A stretch of 32,405 bases of DNA from a bacterium. Its GTDB lineage: Bacteria; Verrucomicrobiota; Kiritimatiellia; RFP12; UBA1067. Position 1 is the first letter of the stretch. Every line of letters starts with the position of its first letter. Positions 7,558-15,891 of the stretch are shown here, one piece after another. The stretch covers positions 1 to 32,405 of the forward strand of contig JANYBJ010000070.1 in the NCBI GenBank assembly GCA_025360845.1. Direction: 5' to 3'. The notes under the pieces are model-generated. The model did not search any database. It saw only the letters and a list, made by a program, of their open reading frames with translations, and was not told where the DNA came from. The position numbers were made by a program, and so were the translations under genes.

Positions 7558-8007
7558 ATGGCATCCGCATTAATGGATCAGTTGTTGGCCGATATCAAAG
7601 AGGCCATGAAGTCGCAACAAAGTGAGACGGTGATGGCGTTGCGCACGTTGCATGCGGCCGTCAAGGACCAGACGGTCAACGCGGGTGTGGAGATCACGGA
7701 TGAGGCGGTCGTTGCGGTGGTCACTAAGGCGCTCAAGCAACGAGCGGATTCGATCGAGCAGTTCTCGGCGGCGGGCAGGCAGGACCTGGTCGTTAAAGAG
7801 CAGTATCAAGTCAATCTCTACCGCAAGTATCAGCCGAAGCAGCTCGACCGGGCCGAGATCGAAGTGCTGGTGCGCCAGTGCATTGCCGAGAGCGGTGCGG
7901 CCAGCAAGAAGGAGATGGGCAAGGTGATGCAGCTCCTCATGCCCAAAACCAAGGGTTGCGCCGACGGCAAACTGGTCAACCAGGTCGTCCTCTCGCTGCT
8001 GCCGTAA
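7558..8007 (+). CDS. GatB/YqeY domain-containing protein
   Basis: The 149-residue protein matches the YqeY family across its length: L-x-x-D-I-K-E-A-M-K at the start, R-T-L-H-A-A-V-K-D, then Y-Q-V-N-L-Y-R-K-Y-Q-P-K-Q-L and the C-terminal helical tail K-K-E-M-G-K-V-M...K-G-x-A-D-G-K-L-V-N. The domain is shared with the C-terminal tRNA-binding domain of GatB (tRNA-dependent amidotransferase). The stand-alone protein may bind tRNA, but its exact role is not settled. AAGGAG precedes the ATG. It trails the two secreted-protein genes closely and may be read from their promoter. Confidence 0.93.
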   Translation: MASALMDQLLADIKEAMKSQQSETVMALRTLHAAVKDQTVNAGVEITDEAVVAVVTKALKQRADSIEQFSAAGRQDLVVKEQYQVNLYRKYQPKQLDRAEIEVLVRQCIAESGAASKKEMGKVMQLLMPKTKGCADGKLVNQVVLSLLP

Positions 8008-8173
8008 GACGTACTTGAGCCGACACTCCCGCTAATAGGGGCATCATGCCAAACACCAGGTGTCCCGCCTCGATCCCTCGTGCCCATGGTTTCTCTTCGC
8101 TTGATCCGGTATCACTGGAGCGGGCTCAACGGAAGGGGGTCCTCATCGAGTAAGGGTGCTGATAAGAAAGCGC

Positions 8174-8200
8174 TTGTTTACAACCACAATGTGGTATAAA
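8174..8200 (+). promoter_or_regulatory. probable promoter for the giant repeat-protein gene
   Basis: TTGTTT (8174-8179) or CTTGTT (8173-8178) lies 15-16 bp before TATAAA (8195-8200). The dyad at 8183-8195 fills the space between them, the classical place for a repressor to block polymerase. The leader would be about 170 nt long. Confidence 0.45.
8180..8196. promoter_or_regulatory. operator-like dyad, copy 1
   Basis: The 17-bp site ACAACCACAATGTGGTA has perfect 6-bp arms, ACCACA-A-TGTGGT, at 8183-8195. It recurs in exact inverted orientation at 8342-8358. The overlap with the -10 hexamer suggests a repressor site. The regulator is unknown. Confidence 0.6.
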
Positions 8201-8208
8201 TTAAAAGA

Positions 8209-8304
8209 ATGGTTTTGAGGTCGAACATCCTGAATGCGCTGTTCGCCAAGGTGGTCATGGGGTCCGAAATTTACCGGCGCTGCATGGGTTGCCCCGTTGT
8301 GTAA
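8209..8304 (+). CDS. 31-residue leader ORF, doubtful
   Basis: The frame opens two bases after the predicted transcript start (about 8207) and ends 74 nt before the giant gene, so it would be nearly leaderless. The product (MVLRSNILNALFAKVVMGSE...) forms a plausible amphipathic helix and contains two Cys. No ribosome binding site is seen. It may be a remnant of a regulator gene or chance. Confidence 0.2.
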   Translation: MVLRSNILNALFAKVVMGSEIYRRCMGCPVV

Positions 8305-8341
8305 CGCCTGCTGTAAAGGACTCTTTTTTTGAGGACGCTAC

Positions 8342-8358
8342 TACCACATTGTGGTTGT
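8342..8358. promoter_or_regulatory. operator-like dyad, copy 2
   Basis: TACCACATTGTGGTTGT is the exact reverse complement of the site at 8180-8196, with the dyad core at 8343-8355. It ends 20 nt before the ATG of the giant repeat protein, next to the ribosome binding site. Binding at both sites could form a DNA loop of about 145 bp. In RNA the two copies could pair with each other and partly cover the translation start. Confidence 0.6.
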
Positions 8359-8378
8359 GTAGGCAGGGAGGAATCTGC

Positions 8379-11300
8379 ATGAAAAGATTCGTCTTAGATT
8401 GGTTAGGCGTCCTGTTCGCCTGCGCCCTGCCGGCGCTGCCCATCTCCATGTTATGGGCCGAGAACAACACCACCAATACGCTTACCGGATCGACCGATGG
8501 TTCTCACGTCACCTATTATGTCGGCAAGACCGGTGTAAATAATTATCTCCAAATCAGCGGCGGCGGTGATTTGCACAATGTCGACGGTGTCTGCATTGGT
8601 TACAATGGCGGTGCCGCCAACAACGCGGCGCTGGTCACCGGTTCCGGTTCATTCCTGAACAACAGCAACAATCTGTATGTCGGATTTTCCGGCACGGGCA
8701 ACCTGTTGACTGTAGCCAACAGCGGTCGGGTTGCCAATGCATACAGTTATATAGGCCTCAGCAGCGGTGCCGACAGCAACACGGTGTGGGTGACCGATTC
8801 CGGTTCTGTCTTGAGCAATCGCTTCGATTTGCGGGTCGGCGACGGCGGCGCCGGCAACGGTCTGACCGTGTCGCATGGCGGTCAAGTCTTTAACGTCTAT
8901 GGCTACGTGGGCTATTCGGCCGACGCGAGCGGGAATCAGGTGTTGGTGGATGGGGCCGGTTCGGCGTGGAGCAACAGTTCCGACCTGCTTGTCGGGTTCT
9001 CTGGCGCGGGCAACGGCCTGACCATCACCAACAGTGGCCGTGTCGCAAGCGCTTCCGGCTACCTTGGCGTGAACAGCAATGCCAACAATAACGCGGCGCT
9101 CGTCACCGGCTCCGGCTCTGTCTGGAGTAACCGTGTCTATACCATGGTCGGCGAGTTCGGTGCAGGCAACAACTTGACCATCGCCGACGGCGGACAGGTG
9201 TTCACCGGTGACGGCTGCATCGGCCGTTACGGCAGCGCCCTCAACAACACGGTGCTGGTCACCGGTTCCGGTTCGCTCTGGAACAACCGCACCAATCTCA
9301 CGATCGGCGTCGAGGGTAACGGCAACCGCTTGACCATCGCCAATGGCGGCCGGGTTGCCGATGTCTGGGGCGAAATCGGCAGTGTCAGCGGCACCGACAA
9401 CAACCTTGTGTTGGTCACCGGTTCGGGCTCGGTCTGGAGCAACAGCCTCGGACTGTTGGTCGGCTCTGCGGGTTGGGGTAACGGTCTGGCGATCACCGAG
9501 GGGGGCCAAGTCGCCGACACCTATGGCTACATCGGCTTCTCCAGCAGCGCCAACGTCAATGCGGCGGGGGTCACCGGTACCGGTTCATTTTGGAACAACA
9601 GCGCCGATCTGGCCGTAGGCTGTTTTGGTTCCGGCAACAGCCTGAGTATCGATGGCGGCGGTTGGGCCGTCAGCACCTCCGGCTACATCGGCAGCAACAG
9701 CAATGCCAACAACAACACGGTGTTGGTCACCGGTTCCGCTTCAGCATGGAGCAACAGCGTCTACCTGATGGTCGGCCTGTTCGGTGCCGGCAACAGTCTG
9801 ACCATCGCTGACAGCGGCCGGGTCATCAACGATGCCGGCTACATCGGCCGCTACCGCAGCGCCATCAACAATACGGTATCGGTAACAGGTTCCGGTTCCG
9901 TCTGGAACAATGGTGATTTGATGATCGGCGTAGACGGTGCCGCTAATCACTTGGCCATTGCCAACAGTGGCCGGGTCGTCAGCACATCCGGTTTCATCGG
10001 TTACACCAGCAATGCCGTCAACAACACGGTGTCGGTCTTCGGCCTTGGCTCGCTCTGGAGCAATTCGGGTTCATTGACCGTCGGCAAAGGCTCCTCCAAC
10101 CGGCTGTCGGTCGCCGACGGCGGTTCCGTCGTGAGCGGCGCCGGAATCGAGGTCGGCAGCGGCGCCACCGCCTCTGGCAACAGCGTGTTCGCCTCCGGCA
10201 CCGGCACCCTCGCGAGCGTGGGGCTCACCCTGGGTGCCGGCGGCGCGCGCAACAACGGCATCACGCTGCTGACCAACAGCGTCTGGAACCTTGGCGGCGG
10301 CACGCTGGTCTGGGGCAGCGGCGCGGGGGCCGTCAGCAACAGCCTGGTTGTTGACGAGACCTCGGCGCTCACCAACATCGCCGGCCTGACGCTGGGAGAG
10401 AACGACACCGCCTTCCACATGACCAACTCTCCGGGCGGTCTCGTCCTCAATGGGCTTACCGCCGATCGCCTGCGATTCGCGCCCTCGGGGTTCGGCGGGC
10501 TCACGGTGGGCCCCGGCGGCAGCCACGGCACGTCGCTGAACATCAGCAATTACATGCTCACGTGTACCGCCGCCAGTTCCGTCGGCCTGGGCAGCAGCAA
10601 CGCCGTCCGGGTGGCGGGCCCCGGCGCGGTCTGGAGCAACGGTGCCTCGTTGTATGTCGGCAACGGCGGAACCGGCAACAGCCTGACCCTTGCCAACGGC
10701 GGAACCGTGATCGGCGGCAATATGGTCATCGGCTTTGTCCCCGGCCTCGCGGGCAACGTGATTTCCGTTGCAGGCGGCAATCTCTATGCGATCACCGCGA
10801 CGACCGGCGGCGTCTTTGATGTCCACGGCGGCACCCTGGATTTCAGCGCCGGCAGTATCGTCGCCGACTGGTTCTACGCGAACAACAACACGGCCTCCTC
10901 CACCAATTCGCTTTTCAGTTTTGGAGCCGGCACACTGAACACCCGCCGCGGTTCTCAGATCGTCGCCCCGCGCGGCGGCAATTTCAGCATCGGAACGCTC
11001 CCGGGCCAAACCGCAACCTGGAACGTTCTCGGCGGTGCCAACCTGATACAGCCAACCCCTGGCAGCACCAGCGCCACCATCGTCGGCGGCGCGGACGGTG
11101 CGGCAGGCCTTGTCAACGTGACCGGCGCGGGCACCGACTGGACGCACGCGCACGAATTGAGGGTTGGCGGGGCCGGCAGAGGCAGCCAGTTGACGGTCGC
11201 CAATGGCGCACGGACGTTTGACACCGGCGGCTCCGTCGGCTATGACACCAGCGCCAGTGACAACGCCGTGCTGATTACGGACGCCGGCTCGCTCTGGAGC

Positions 11301-14300
11301 AGCAGTGTCGAGCTGGCGATCGGCTACGGTGGCGGAGGCAACAGTCTGACCGTCACCAACAGCGGCCAAGTCACGGATGTCAGCGGCATCATCGGCCGCA
11401 ACAGCGGCGCCGTCAACAACGCGGTGCTCGTGACCGGCACCGGCACCGTCTGGACCAGCAGCGCCGAACTGCGGGTCGGCTATGGCGGAGCGGGCAACAG
11501 CCTGGCCATCGCCAACAACGGACGGGTCTCCAATACGACAGGCACCATCGGCTACAACGGCGGTGCCGACAGCAACACGGTGTCGGTCACCGGCTCCGGC
11601 TCCGTCTGGAACAACAGCCTGGACGCCACCATCGGGAACGGCGGCGGGGGCAACCGCCTGACCGTGATGTCTGGAGGCCAGGTCGCGGATGTCAATGGCC
11701 GCATTGGCTATACGACCGGCGCGAGCGGTAATCTGTCGGTGGTGGAGGGGTCCGGCTCTGCTTGGGTCAACAGCGCCGACCTGTATGCCGGCCAATCCGG
11801 CTCCGGCAACAGCCTGACCATCGCCAACAGCGGCCGGGTCGGCGCGACGTACGGCTACATCGGCTACGCCGGCAGTGCCAACAGCAACGCCGTGGCGGTC
11901 ACCGGCTCCGGCTCCATCTGGAGCAACAAGTACTACCTGTATGTCGGTTACTCGGGCTCCGGCAACAGCCTGACGGTCTCTGACAGTGGCCGGGTCGCCG
12001 GTTATTATACGGCCGGCTACATCGGCTACACCAGCGGCGCCAACAACAACCGGGCGCTCGTCGCGGGCTCCGGTTCGCTCTGGAACAACAACACCGAGTT
12101 GGATGTCGGTTACTCGGGCGCGGGCAACAGCCTGACCATCGCCGACGGCGGACGGGTCTTGAACACCTTCGGCTATATCGGCCGCAACATCAGCGCCAAC
12201 AGCAACGCGGTGTGGGTCGTCGGCGCCGGTTCGGTCTGGAGCAATATTTTTGTCAACGGCATGGGAGGAGGCGATCTTCATGTCGGCTCCTCGGGCGTCG
12301 GCAACGCTCTGACCATCGCCAATAGCGGCCGGGTCGCCAATCTGTACGGCTATATCGGCTACTCCCTCGGCGCCAACAATAACAGGGTGTTGGTGGCAGA
12401 CACCGGTTCGGTCTGGAATGTCGGCAATCCGCTGTACGTCGGCTACTCTGGCGCGGGCAACAGCCTGACCGTCACCAACGGCGGACTGGTCGCCAATGCG
12501 TCGTACGGCTACATCGGCGGCAACAGCAGTTCCAGCAACAACTCGGCGCTCGTCACCGGTGCCGGTTCGGTCTGGAGCAACAACAATGGTTTGTATGTCG
12601 GCTATTATGGCGCTGGCAACCGTTTGAGCGTGACAAATGGCGGACAGGTCTCCGACTCGGGAGGCACGCTAGGCTATCTGGCAGGCGCGAACAACAATAC
12701 GGCGGTGGTCGACGGCTTTGGCTCGGCGTGGTGGAACAACAGCTACGTCACAGTCGGCGACTATGGCGTGGGCAACGGCCTGACCATCGCCAACGGCGGC
12801 CGGGTCGGCGATTCGCAAGGCCACATCGGTGACAAAAGCGGTGCCAGCAATAACACGGTGTTTGTCACCGGAGACGGTTCTGTCTGGAGCAACAGCGTCG
12901 CCCTTCTCGTCGGCAACTACGGCGCGGGCAATCATCTGACCATCGCCAACAGCGGACGCGTCGCCAGTTCCTCCGGCTGGATCGGCTATTTCGTCAGCGC
13001 CAGCAACAACACCCTGCTCGTGACCGGTTCCGGTTCCGCCTGGAACAACAGCGGCGAGTTGGATGTCGGCGCGTACAGTGTCGGCAACAGCTTGACTGTG
13101 ACGAACGGCGGCCGGGTCGTCAACCTCTCCTATGCCCACATCGGCGCGACCGTCGGCGCGAGCAACAACACGGTGCTCGTAACCGGCTCTGGTTCCGTTT
13201 GGAGCAACAGCGGTGCCCTCTATGTCGGCACCGCGAGTGTCGGCAACGGCCTGACAATCGCCGACGGGGGCCGGGTCGCCAACACCTTCGGCTCCGTCGG
13301 CGACAACAGCAGCGCGAGCGGCAACACGGTGCTCGTAACCGGTGCCGGTTCCGTCTGGAGCAACAGCAGCGTTCTTTATGTCGGTCTTTCGGGCGCCCGC
13401 AACAGCATGATTGTGAGCAACGGCGGGCAGGTTAACGCCTCCAGCCTCTATGTCGGTTACTACGGCTCTGGCAACCGTCTGACCGTCAGCGATGGCGGAG
13501 CCGTGAACGTGGGAACGGACATGTTTGTGGGTTACGATGCGGCCGCCACCAATAGCCGGGTGCTTGTGGCGGGCGGACACGTGAACGTGACCGGGACACT
13601 GACGGTCCGGCGCGGCGTGTTGGAATTGCAGGAGGGCTGGGTCGTTGCCAACTCGCTTCTGGTCGCCACCAACGGCACGCTCGCAGGGGTTGGCGGCATC
13701 ACCGATCCGGTAACGGTCCAGGCCGGCGGTCTCTTGTCGCCCGGCAATTCGCCGGGGACGCTGACGTTCGGCAGCTTGACGCTGAATTCCGGTGCCGCCA
13801 TCACCAGCGATATCGCCAGCCCGTCGGTGTATGACCGGATTGTGGCCACGAACCTGACGGTGACCGGCAGGGTGACGCTGAACGTGTCGCCTCCTGTGGG
13901 GGCCTTGGCCGCCACCAACGTGCTGAAGCTGGTCGACGTGGGCAGTTATCTCGGCGCAACGACCAACAACTGGCTGTCGCTGGGCGGCACCAATCTTCTC
14001 AACGAGGGCGCGACCTTCACGCTCCGGGGCACGAACGGTTTCAATTACTCCTGCCAGCTCAGCTACGCGGGCAACGGCGCGGCTGGCGGGCACGGCAACG
14101 ATGTGGTGTTGACCGTATACAAGCTCGCCTCGGGCAATGGCTCCGGGATCGACTTTCAGTCGTGGCTGGCCTTGTATAACCTGCCGACGAACGGGAGCGC
14201 GGATTTCACCGATGCCGATGGCGACGGGATGAACAACTGGCAGGAGTATAGCGCCGACACAAACCCGACTAACCGGCAGTCGGTTCTTGCCATCACGGGC

Positions 14301-14510
14301 ATCGCTCCCGACAGCGGCGGCATGCGCTTGTATTGGCAGGGCGGAGTGCAGGCCACCCAATATATTGAAACCATCCGGTCACTCGTCACGACCGACGAGA
14401 CCTGGAGGGTGGTCTTCACCAACCTGCCGCCGACGGCGCTGACCGCGAACGCCCTTGTTCCGGGCGCGACGAACAGCGTGCAGTTCTACCGGATCAAGGC
14501 GGAAAGGTAA
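8379..14510 (+). CDS. giant secreted repeat protein, autotransporter-passenger-like, without a beta-barrel
   Basis: The 2043-residue protein has a signal peptide (MKRFVLDWLGVLFACALPALPISMLWA). The start at 8379 is chosen over an in-frame ATG at 8289 because AGGGAGG precedes it and the signal peptide begins there. The body is about 25 copies of a ~52-residue repeat with the pattern LVTGSGSVWSNS..L.VG..GAGNSLTIANGGRV...GYIG..S.ANNNTV. Ten copies lie at 8631-10187 and about fifteen at 11112-13410, separated by ~300 unique residues. A segment with LLSPGNSPGTLTFGSLTLN follows, a motif typical of autotransporter passenger domains. The C-terminus has a calcium-binding, thrombospondin-3-like motif at 1945-1957 (DADGDGMNNWQEY) and ends RIKAER. 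No outer-membrane beta-barrel, sortase motif or PEP-CTERM tail is visible, so the export route is unknown. It is probably a surface adhesin or structural beta-solenoid (inference). Confidence 0.92.
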   Translation: MKRFVLDWLGVLFACALPALPISMLWAENNTTNTLTGSTDGSHVTYYVGKTGVNNYLQISGGGDLHNVDGVCIGYNGGAANNAALVTGSGSFLNNSNNLYVGFSGTGNLLTVANSGRVANAYSYIGLSSGADSNTVWVTDSGSVLSNRFDLRVGDGGAGNGLTVSHGGQVFNVYGYVGYSADASGNQVLVDGAGSAWSNSSDLLVGFSGAGNGLTITNSGRVASASGYLGVNSNANNNAALVTGSGSVWSNRVYTMVGEFGAGNNLTIADGGQVFTGDGCIGRYGSALNNTVLVTGSGSLWNNRTNLTIGVEGNGNRLTIANGGRVADVWGEIGSVSGTDNNLVLVTGSGSVWSNSLGLLVGSAGWGNGLAITEGGQVADTYGYIGFSSSANVNAAGVTGTGSFWNNSADLAVGCFGSGNSLSIDGGGWAVSTSGYIGSNSNANNNTVLVTGSASAWSNSVYLMVGLFGAGNSLTIADSGRVINDAGYIGRYRSAINNTVSVTGSGSVWNNGDLMIGVDGAANHLAIANSGRVVSTSGFIGYTSNAVNNTVSVFGLGSLWSNSGSLTVGKGSSNRLSVADGGSVVSGAGIEVGSGATASGNSVFASGTGTLASVGLTLGAGGARNNGITLLTNSVWNLGGGTLVWGSGAGAVSNSLVVDETSALTNIAGLTLGENDTAFHMTNSPGGLVLNGLTADRLRFAPSGFGGLTVGPGGSHGTSLNISNYMLTCTAASSVGLGSSNAVRVAGPGAVWSNGASLYVGNGGTGNSLTLANGGTVIGGNMVIGFVPGLAGNVISVAGGNLYAITATTGGVFDVHGGTLDFSAGSIVADWFYANNNTASSTNSLFSFGAGTLNTRRGSQIVAPRGGNFSIGTLPGQTATWNVLGGANLIQPTPGSTSATIVGGADGAAGLVNVTGAGTDWTHAHELRVGGAGRGSQLTVANGARTFDTGGSVGYDTSASDNAVLITDAGSLWSSSVELAIGYGGGGNSLTVTNSGQVTDVSGIIGRNSGAVNNAVLVTGTGTVWTSSAELRVGYGGAGNSLAIANNGRVSNTTGTIGYNGGADSNTVSVTGSGSVWNNSLDATIGNGGGGNRLTVMSGGQVADVNGRIGYTTGASGNLSVVEGSGSAWVNSADLYAGQSGSGNSLTIANSGRVGATYGYIGYAGSANSNAVAVTGSGSIWSNKYYLYVGYSGSGNSLTVSDSGRVAGYYTAGYIGYTSGANNNRALVAGSGSLWNNNTELDVGYSGAGNSLTIADGGRVLNTFGYIGRNISANSNAVWVVGAGSVWSNIFVNGMGGGDLHVGSSGVGNALTIANSGRVANLYGYIGYSLGANNNRVLVADTGSVWNVGNPLYVGYSGAGNSLTVTNGGLVANASYGYIGGNSSSSNNSALVTGAGSVWSNNNGLYVGYYGAGNRLSVTNGGQVSDSGGTLGYLAGANNNTAVVDGFGSAWWNNSYVTVGDYGVGNGLTIANGGRVGDSQGHIGDKSGASNNTVFVTGDGSVWSNSVALLVGNYGAGNHLTIANSGRVASSSGWIGYFVSASNNTLLVTGSGSAWNNSGELDVGAYSVGNSLTVTNGGRVVNLSYAHIGATVGASNNTVLVTGSGSVWSNSGALYVGTASVGNGLTIADGGRVANTFGSVGDNSSASGNTVLVTGAGSVWSNSSVLYVGLSGARNSMIVSNGGQVNASSLYVGYYGSGNRLTVSDGGAVNVGTDMFVGYDAAATNSRVLVAGGHVNVTGTLTVRRGVLELQEGWVVANSLLVATNGTLAGVGGITDPVTVQAGGLLSPGNSPGTLTFGSLTLNSGAAITSDIASPSVYDRIVATNLTVTGRVTLNVSPPVGALAATNVLKLVDVGSYLGATTNNWLSLGGTNLLNEGATFTLRGTNGFNYSCQLSYAGNGAAGGHGNDVVLTVYKLASGNGSGIDFQSWLALYNLPTNGSADFTDADGDGMNNWQEYSADTNPTNRQSVLAITGIAPDSGGMRLYWQGGVQATQYIETIRSLVTTDETWRVVFTNLPPTALTANALVPGATNSVQFYRIKAER
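8631..10187 (+). repeat. repeat array 1 (10 x ~156 bp)
   Basis: Ten consecutive in-frame units of about 52 codons each carry GTCACCGGTTCCGGTTC-type starts (V-T-G-S-G-S) and L-T-I-A-N-S/G-G-R-V centres. Units vary mainly at the residues after 'GRV' and after 'SNS', as expected for exposed turns of a beta-solenoid. Confidence 0.9.
11112..13410 (+). repeat. repeat array 2 (about 15 x ~156 bp)
   Basis: A second run of the same repeat contains about fourteen full units and a degenerate fifteenth. Some units carry small insertions, such as VNGMGGG in the unit near 12240. The two arrays share the consensus, so they probably arose by block duplication within the gene. Confidence 0.88.
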
Positions 14511-14513
14511 GCT

Positions 14514-14532
14514 GTGCGGCGTGGAGCCGCAC
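14514..14532 (+). terminator. stem-loop after the giant gene, possible terminator
   Basis: GTGCGGC (14514-14520) and GCCGCAC (14526-14532) form a perfect 7-bp stem with a GTGGA loop, 4 nt after the stop codon. There is no T-tract directly after it; runs of T occur only about 85 nt further on (14615-14632). It may stabilise the 3' end or assist factor-dependent termination. Confidence 0.35.
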
Positions 14533-14650
14533 GTCGAACCCAGCCAAGAGGCGTGTACGATCATCATGCTGGTAACGGCGGAGTAGCTGACACGAACGTC
14601 CGCTCCCCAGGTGGTTTTTTGGCGTTTTTTCATAATCACTACAATGTCTA

Positions 14651-14679
14651 TTGACATACTTCATTCAGGCTGTTATTCT
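14651..14679 (+). promoter_or_regulatory. sulfate-assimilation operon promoter
   Basis: TTGACA (14651-14656) is a perfect -35. TATTCT (14674-14679) is a close -10, and the spacer is exactly 17 bp. The predicted transcript start is near 14686, giving an 80-nt leader before the sulfate-binding protein gene. Confidence 0.8.
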
Positions 14680-14685
14680 GTCACC

Positions 14686-14765
14686 CATTCAAGCCGCAAA
14701 GAACGGATGAAGCGGCCTGAACAACGAGAACACCTGGCGGCTATGCCAGACGAAAAGGAGCGGAG
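14686..14765 (+). ncRNA. structured 5' leader of the cys operon, possible attenuator
   Basis: The 80-nt leader contains GCCGC near 14693, which can pair with GCGGC in 'GAAGCGGCC' near 14711 or alternatively with GCGGC in 'TGGCGGCTA' near 14737. It also holds a small CTGGC/GCCAG hairpin close to the ribosome binding site AAAAGGAG. The pairings are mutually exclusive, so a switch is conceivable. It does not match a SAM riboswitch I can recognise. Confidence 0.25.
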
Positions 14766-15836
14766 ATGAACAATATCAGTAGCACAGTGAGAACCGTAAG
14801 CATCGCCGTTTTAACCGCCTCCAGCCTGTGGGCGGCCGATGTGACAGACATCCTGAACGTCTCTTATGACCCGCCCCGCGAATTCTACAAGGATTATAAT
14901 CAGGCATTTAACCACTGGTACGAAAGGGAGCACGGAGGCAAGAGCATCAAGGTCAAGCAGTCGCACGGCGGTTCGGGCAAACAGGCTCGCGCCGTGATCG
15001 ACGGGTTGGAGGCGGACGTGCTGACGCTGGCCTTGGCCTACGACATCGACGAGGTGGCCGCAAAGGCGGGGTTGCTGGGGCAGGACTGGCAGAAGAAGCT
15101 GCCGCATAACAGCGCCCCGTACACATCGACGATCGTCTTCCTCGTGCGCAAGGGCAATCCCAAGCAGATCAAGAGCTGGGACGACCTGGTCAAGCCGGGT
15201 GTCGAGGTCATCACGCCCAATCCGAAAACCTCGGGCGGCGCCCGCTGGAACCATTTGGCGGCGTGGGGGTACGTGCTGGACCGCGAGTTAGGCGGCGACC
15301 TCGCGAAGTTGAACAACCCCGCGTTTGCGGCCCAAGCCGCGGACGCACAAGCAAAGGCCAAGGTGTTCATCGCCGACCTCTACAAACATGTGCCGGTGCT
15401 CGATTCCGGGGCACGCGGCGCAACCACGACGTTCGTACAGCGCGGTATCGGCGATGTGCTTCTGGCCTGGGAGAATGAGGCGTTTCTGGCTGTGAACGAA
15501 TTGGGCAAGGACAAACTCGACATCGTGGTGCCGCCGATCAGCATTCTGGCTGAGCCGACCGTGGCCGTGGTGGACAAGGTGGTGGACAAGCGCGGGTCGC
15601 GCGAGGTTGCCGAAGCCTACCTTGAGCACCTCTACAGCGCCGAAGGGCAGAAACTCGCGGCCAAGAACTATTACCGTCCGCGCGCGCCGGAACAAGCCGA
15701 TCCCGCGGACATCGCCCGTTTTCCGACGCTCAAGCTGATCACCATCGACGAGGTCTTCGGCGGTTGGCAGAAAGCGCAGAAGGCGCACTTCGCGGACGGG
15801 GGCCTCTTCGACCAGATCTATCTGCCGGGCAAGTGA
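14766..15836 (+). CDS. sbp: sulfate ABC transporter periplasmic binding protein
   Basis: The 356-residue protein has a signal peptide (about 1-24, ending SSLWAA) and the hallmarks of the Sbp/CysP family: [12 protein letters not shown] at the mature start, [26 protein letters not shown], and [18 protein letters not shown], which lines the sulfate pocket. It captures sulfate (or thiosulfate) in the periplasm and delivers it to CysT/CysW. It is the first gene after a strong promoter. In the usual layout cysT would follow directly; here a broken porin gene lies between. The gene could equally be named cysP; sequence alone does not separate sulfate from thiosulfate preference. Confidence 0.95.
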   Translation: MNNISSTVRTVSIAVLTASSLWAADVTDILNVSYDPPREFYKDYNQAFNHWYEREHGGKSIKVKQSHGGSGKQARAVIDGLEADVLTLALAYDIDEVAAKAGLLGQDWQKKLPHNSAPYTSTIVFLVRKGNPKQIKSWDDLVKPGVEVITPNPKTSGGARWNHLAAWGYVLDRELGGDLAKLNNPAFAAQAADAQAKAKVFIADLYKHVPVLDSGARGATTTFVQRGIGDVLLAWENEAFLAVNELGKDKLDIVVPPISILAEPTVAVVDKVVDKRGSREVAEAYLEHLYSAEGQKLAAKNYYRPRAPEQADPADIARFPTLKLITIDEVFGGWQKAQKAHFADGGLFDQIYLPGK

Positions 15837-15891
15837 CACGAGTGTAACCCACAATCAGAACACAGCACGTTTAAAGTAAAGGAAAATCCTT

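Larger units (their letters stand above)
8008..8378. other. 371-bp intergenic regulatory region
   Basis: There is no convincing gene here. It holds a possible promoter (8174-8200), two inverted copies of a 17-bp palindrome-containing site (8180-8196, 8342-8358), a weak 31-codon frame (8209-8304) and the ribosome binding site AGGGAGG (8364-8370) of the giant repeat protein. The stretch 8008-8170 shows nothing recognisable. No clear terminator follows the YqeY gene. Confidence 0.6.

Noticed and set aside
8046-8153. 35-residue ORF after the YqeY gene
   Set aside because: No ribosome binding site, no motif, and proline/arginine-rich composition typical of chance frames.
8289-8378. 30-residue N-terminal extension of the giant protein
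   Set aside because: It would bury the signal peptide, and the ATG at 8379 has AGGGAGG in front.
10071-12281. 736-codon minus-strand frame within the repeat protein
   Set aside because: It merely mirrors the 52-codon repeats on the other strand; no start signal or known fold.
8631-13410. CRISPR array or satellite DNA
   Set aside because: Repeats are 156 bp, in frame, diverged in sequence and translate to one open protein; there are no short identical repeats with unique spacers.
12669-14360. 563-codon minus-strand frame within the repeat protein
   Set aside because: It is the same kind of antisense shadow of the repeat array.
14686-14765. SAM riboswitch in front of the sulfate operon
   Set aside because: The leader is only 80 nt and lacks the conserved core sequences of the SAM classes I can recall. 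It was kept only as an unassigned structured leader.
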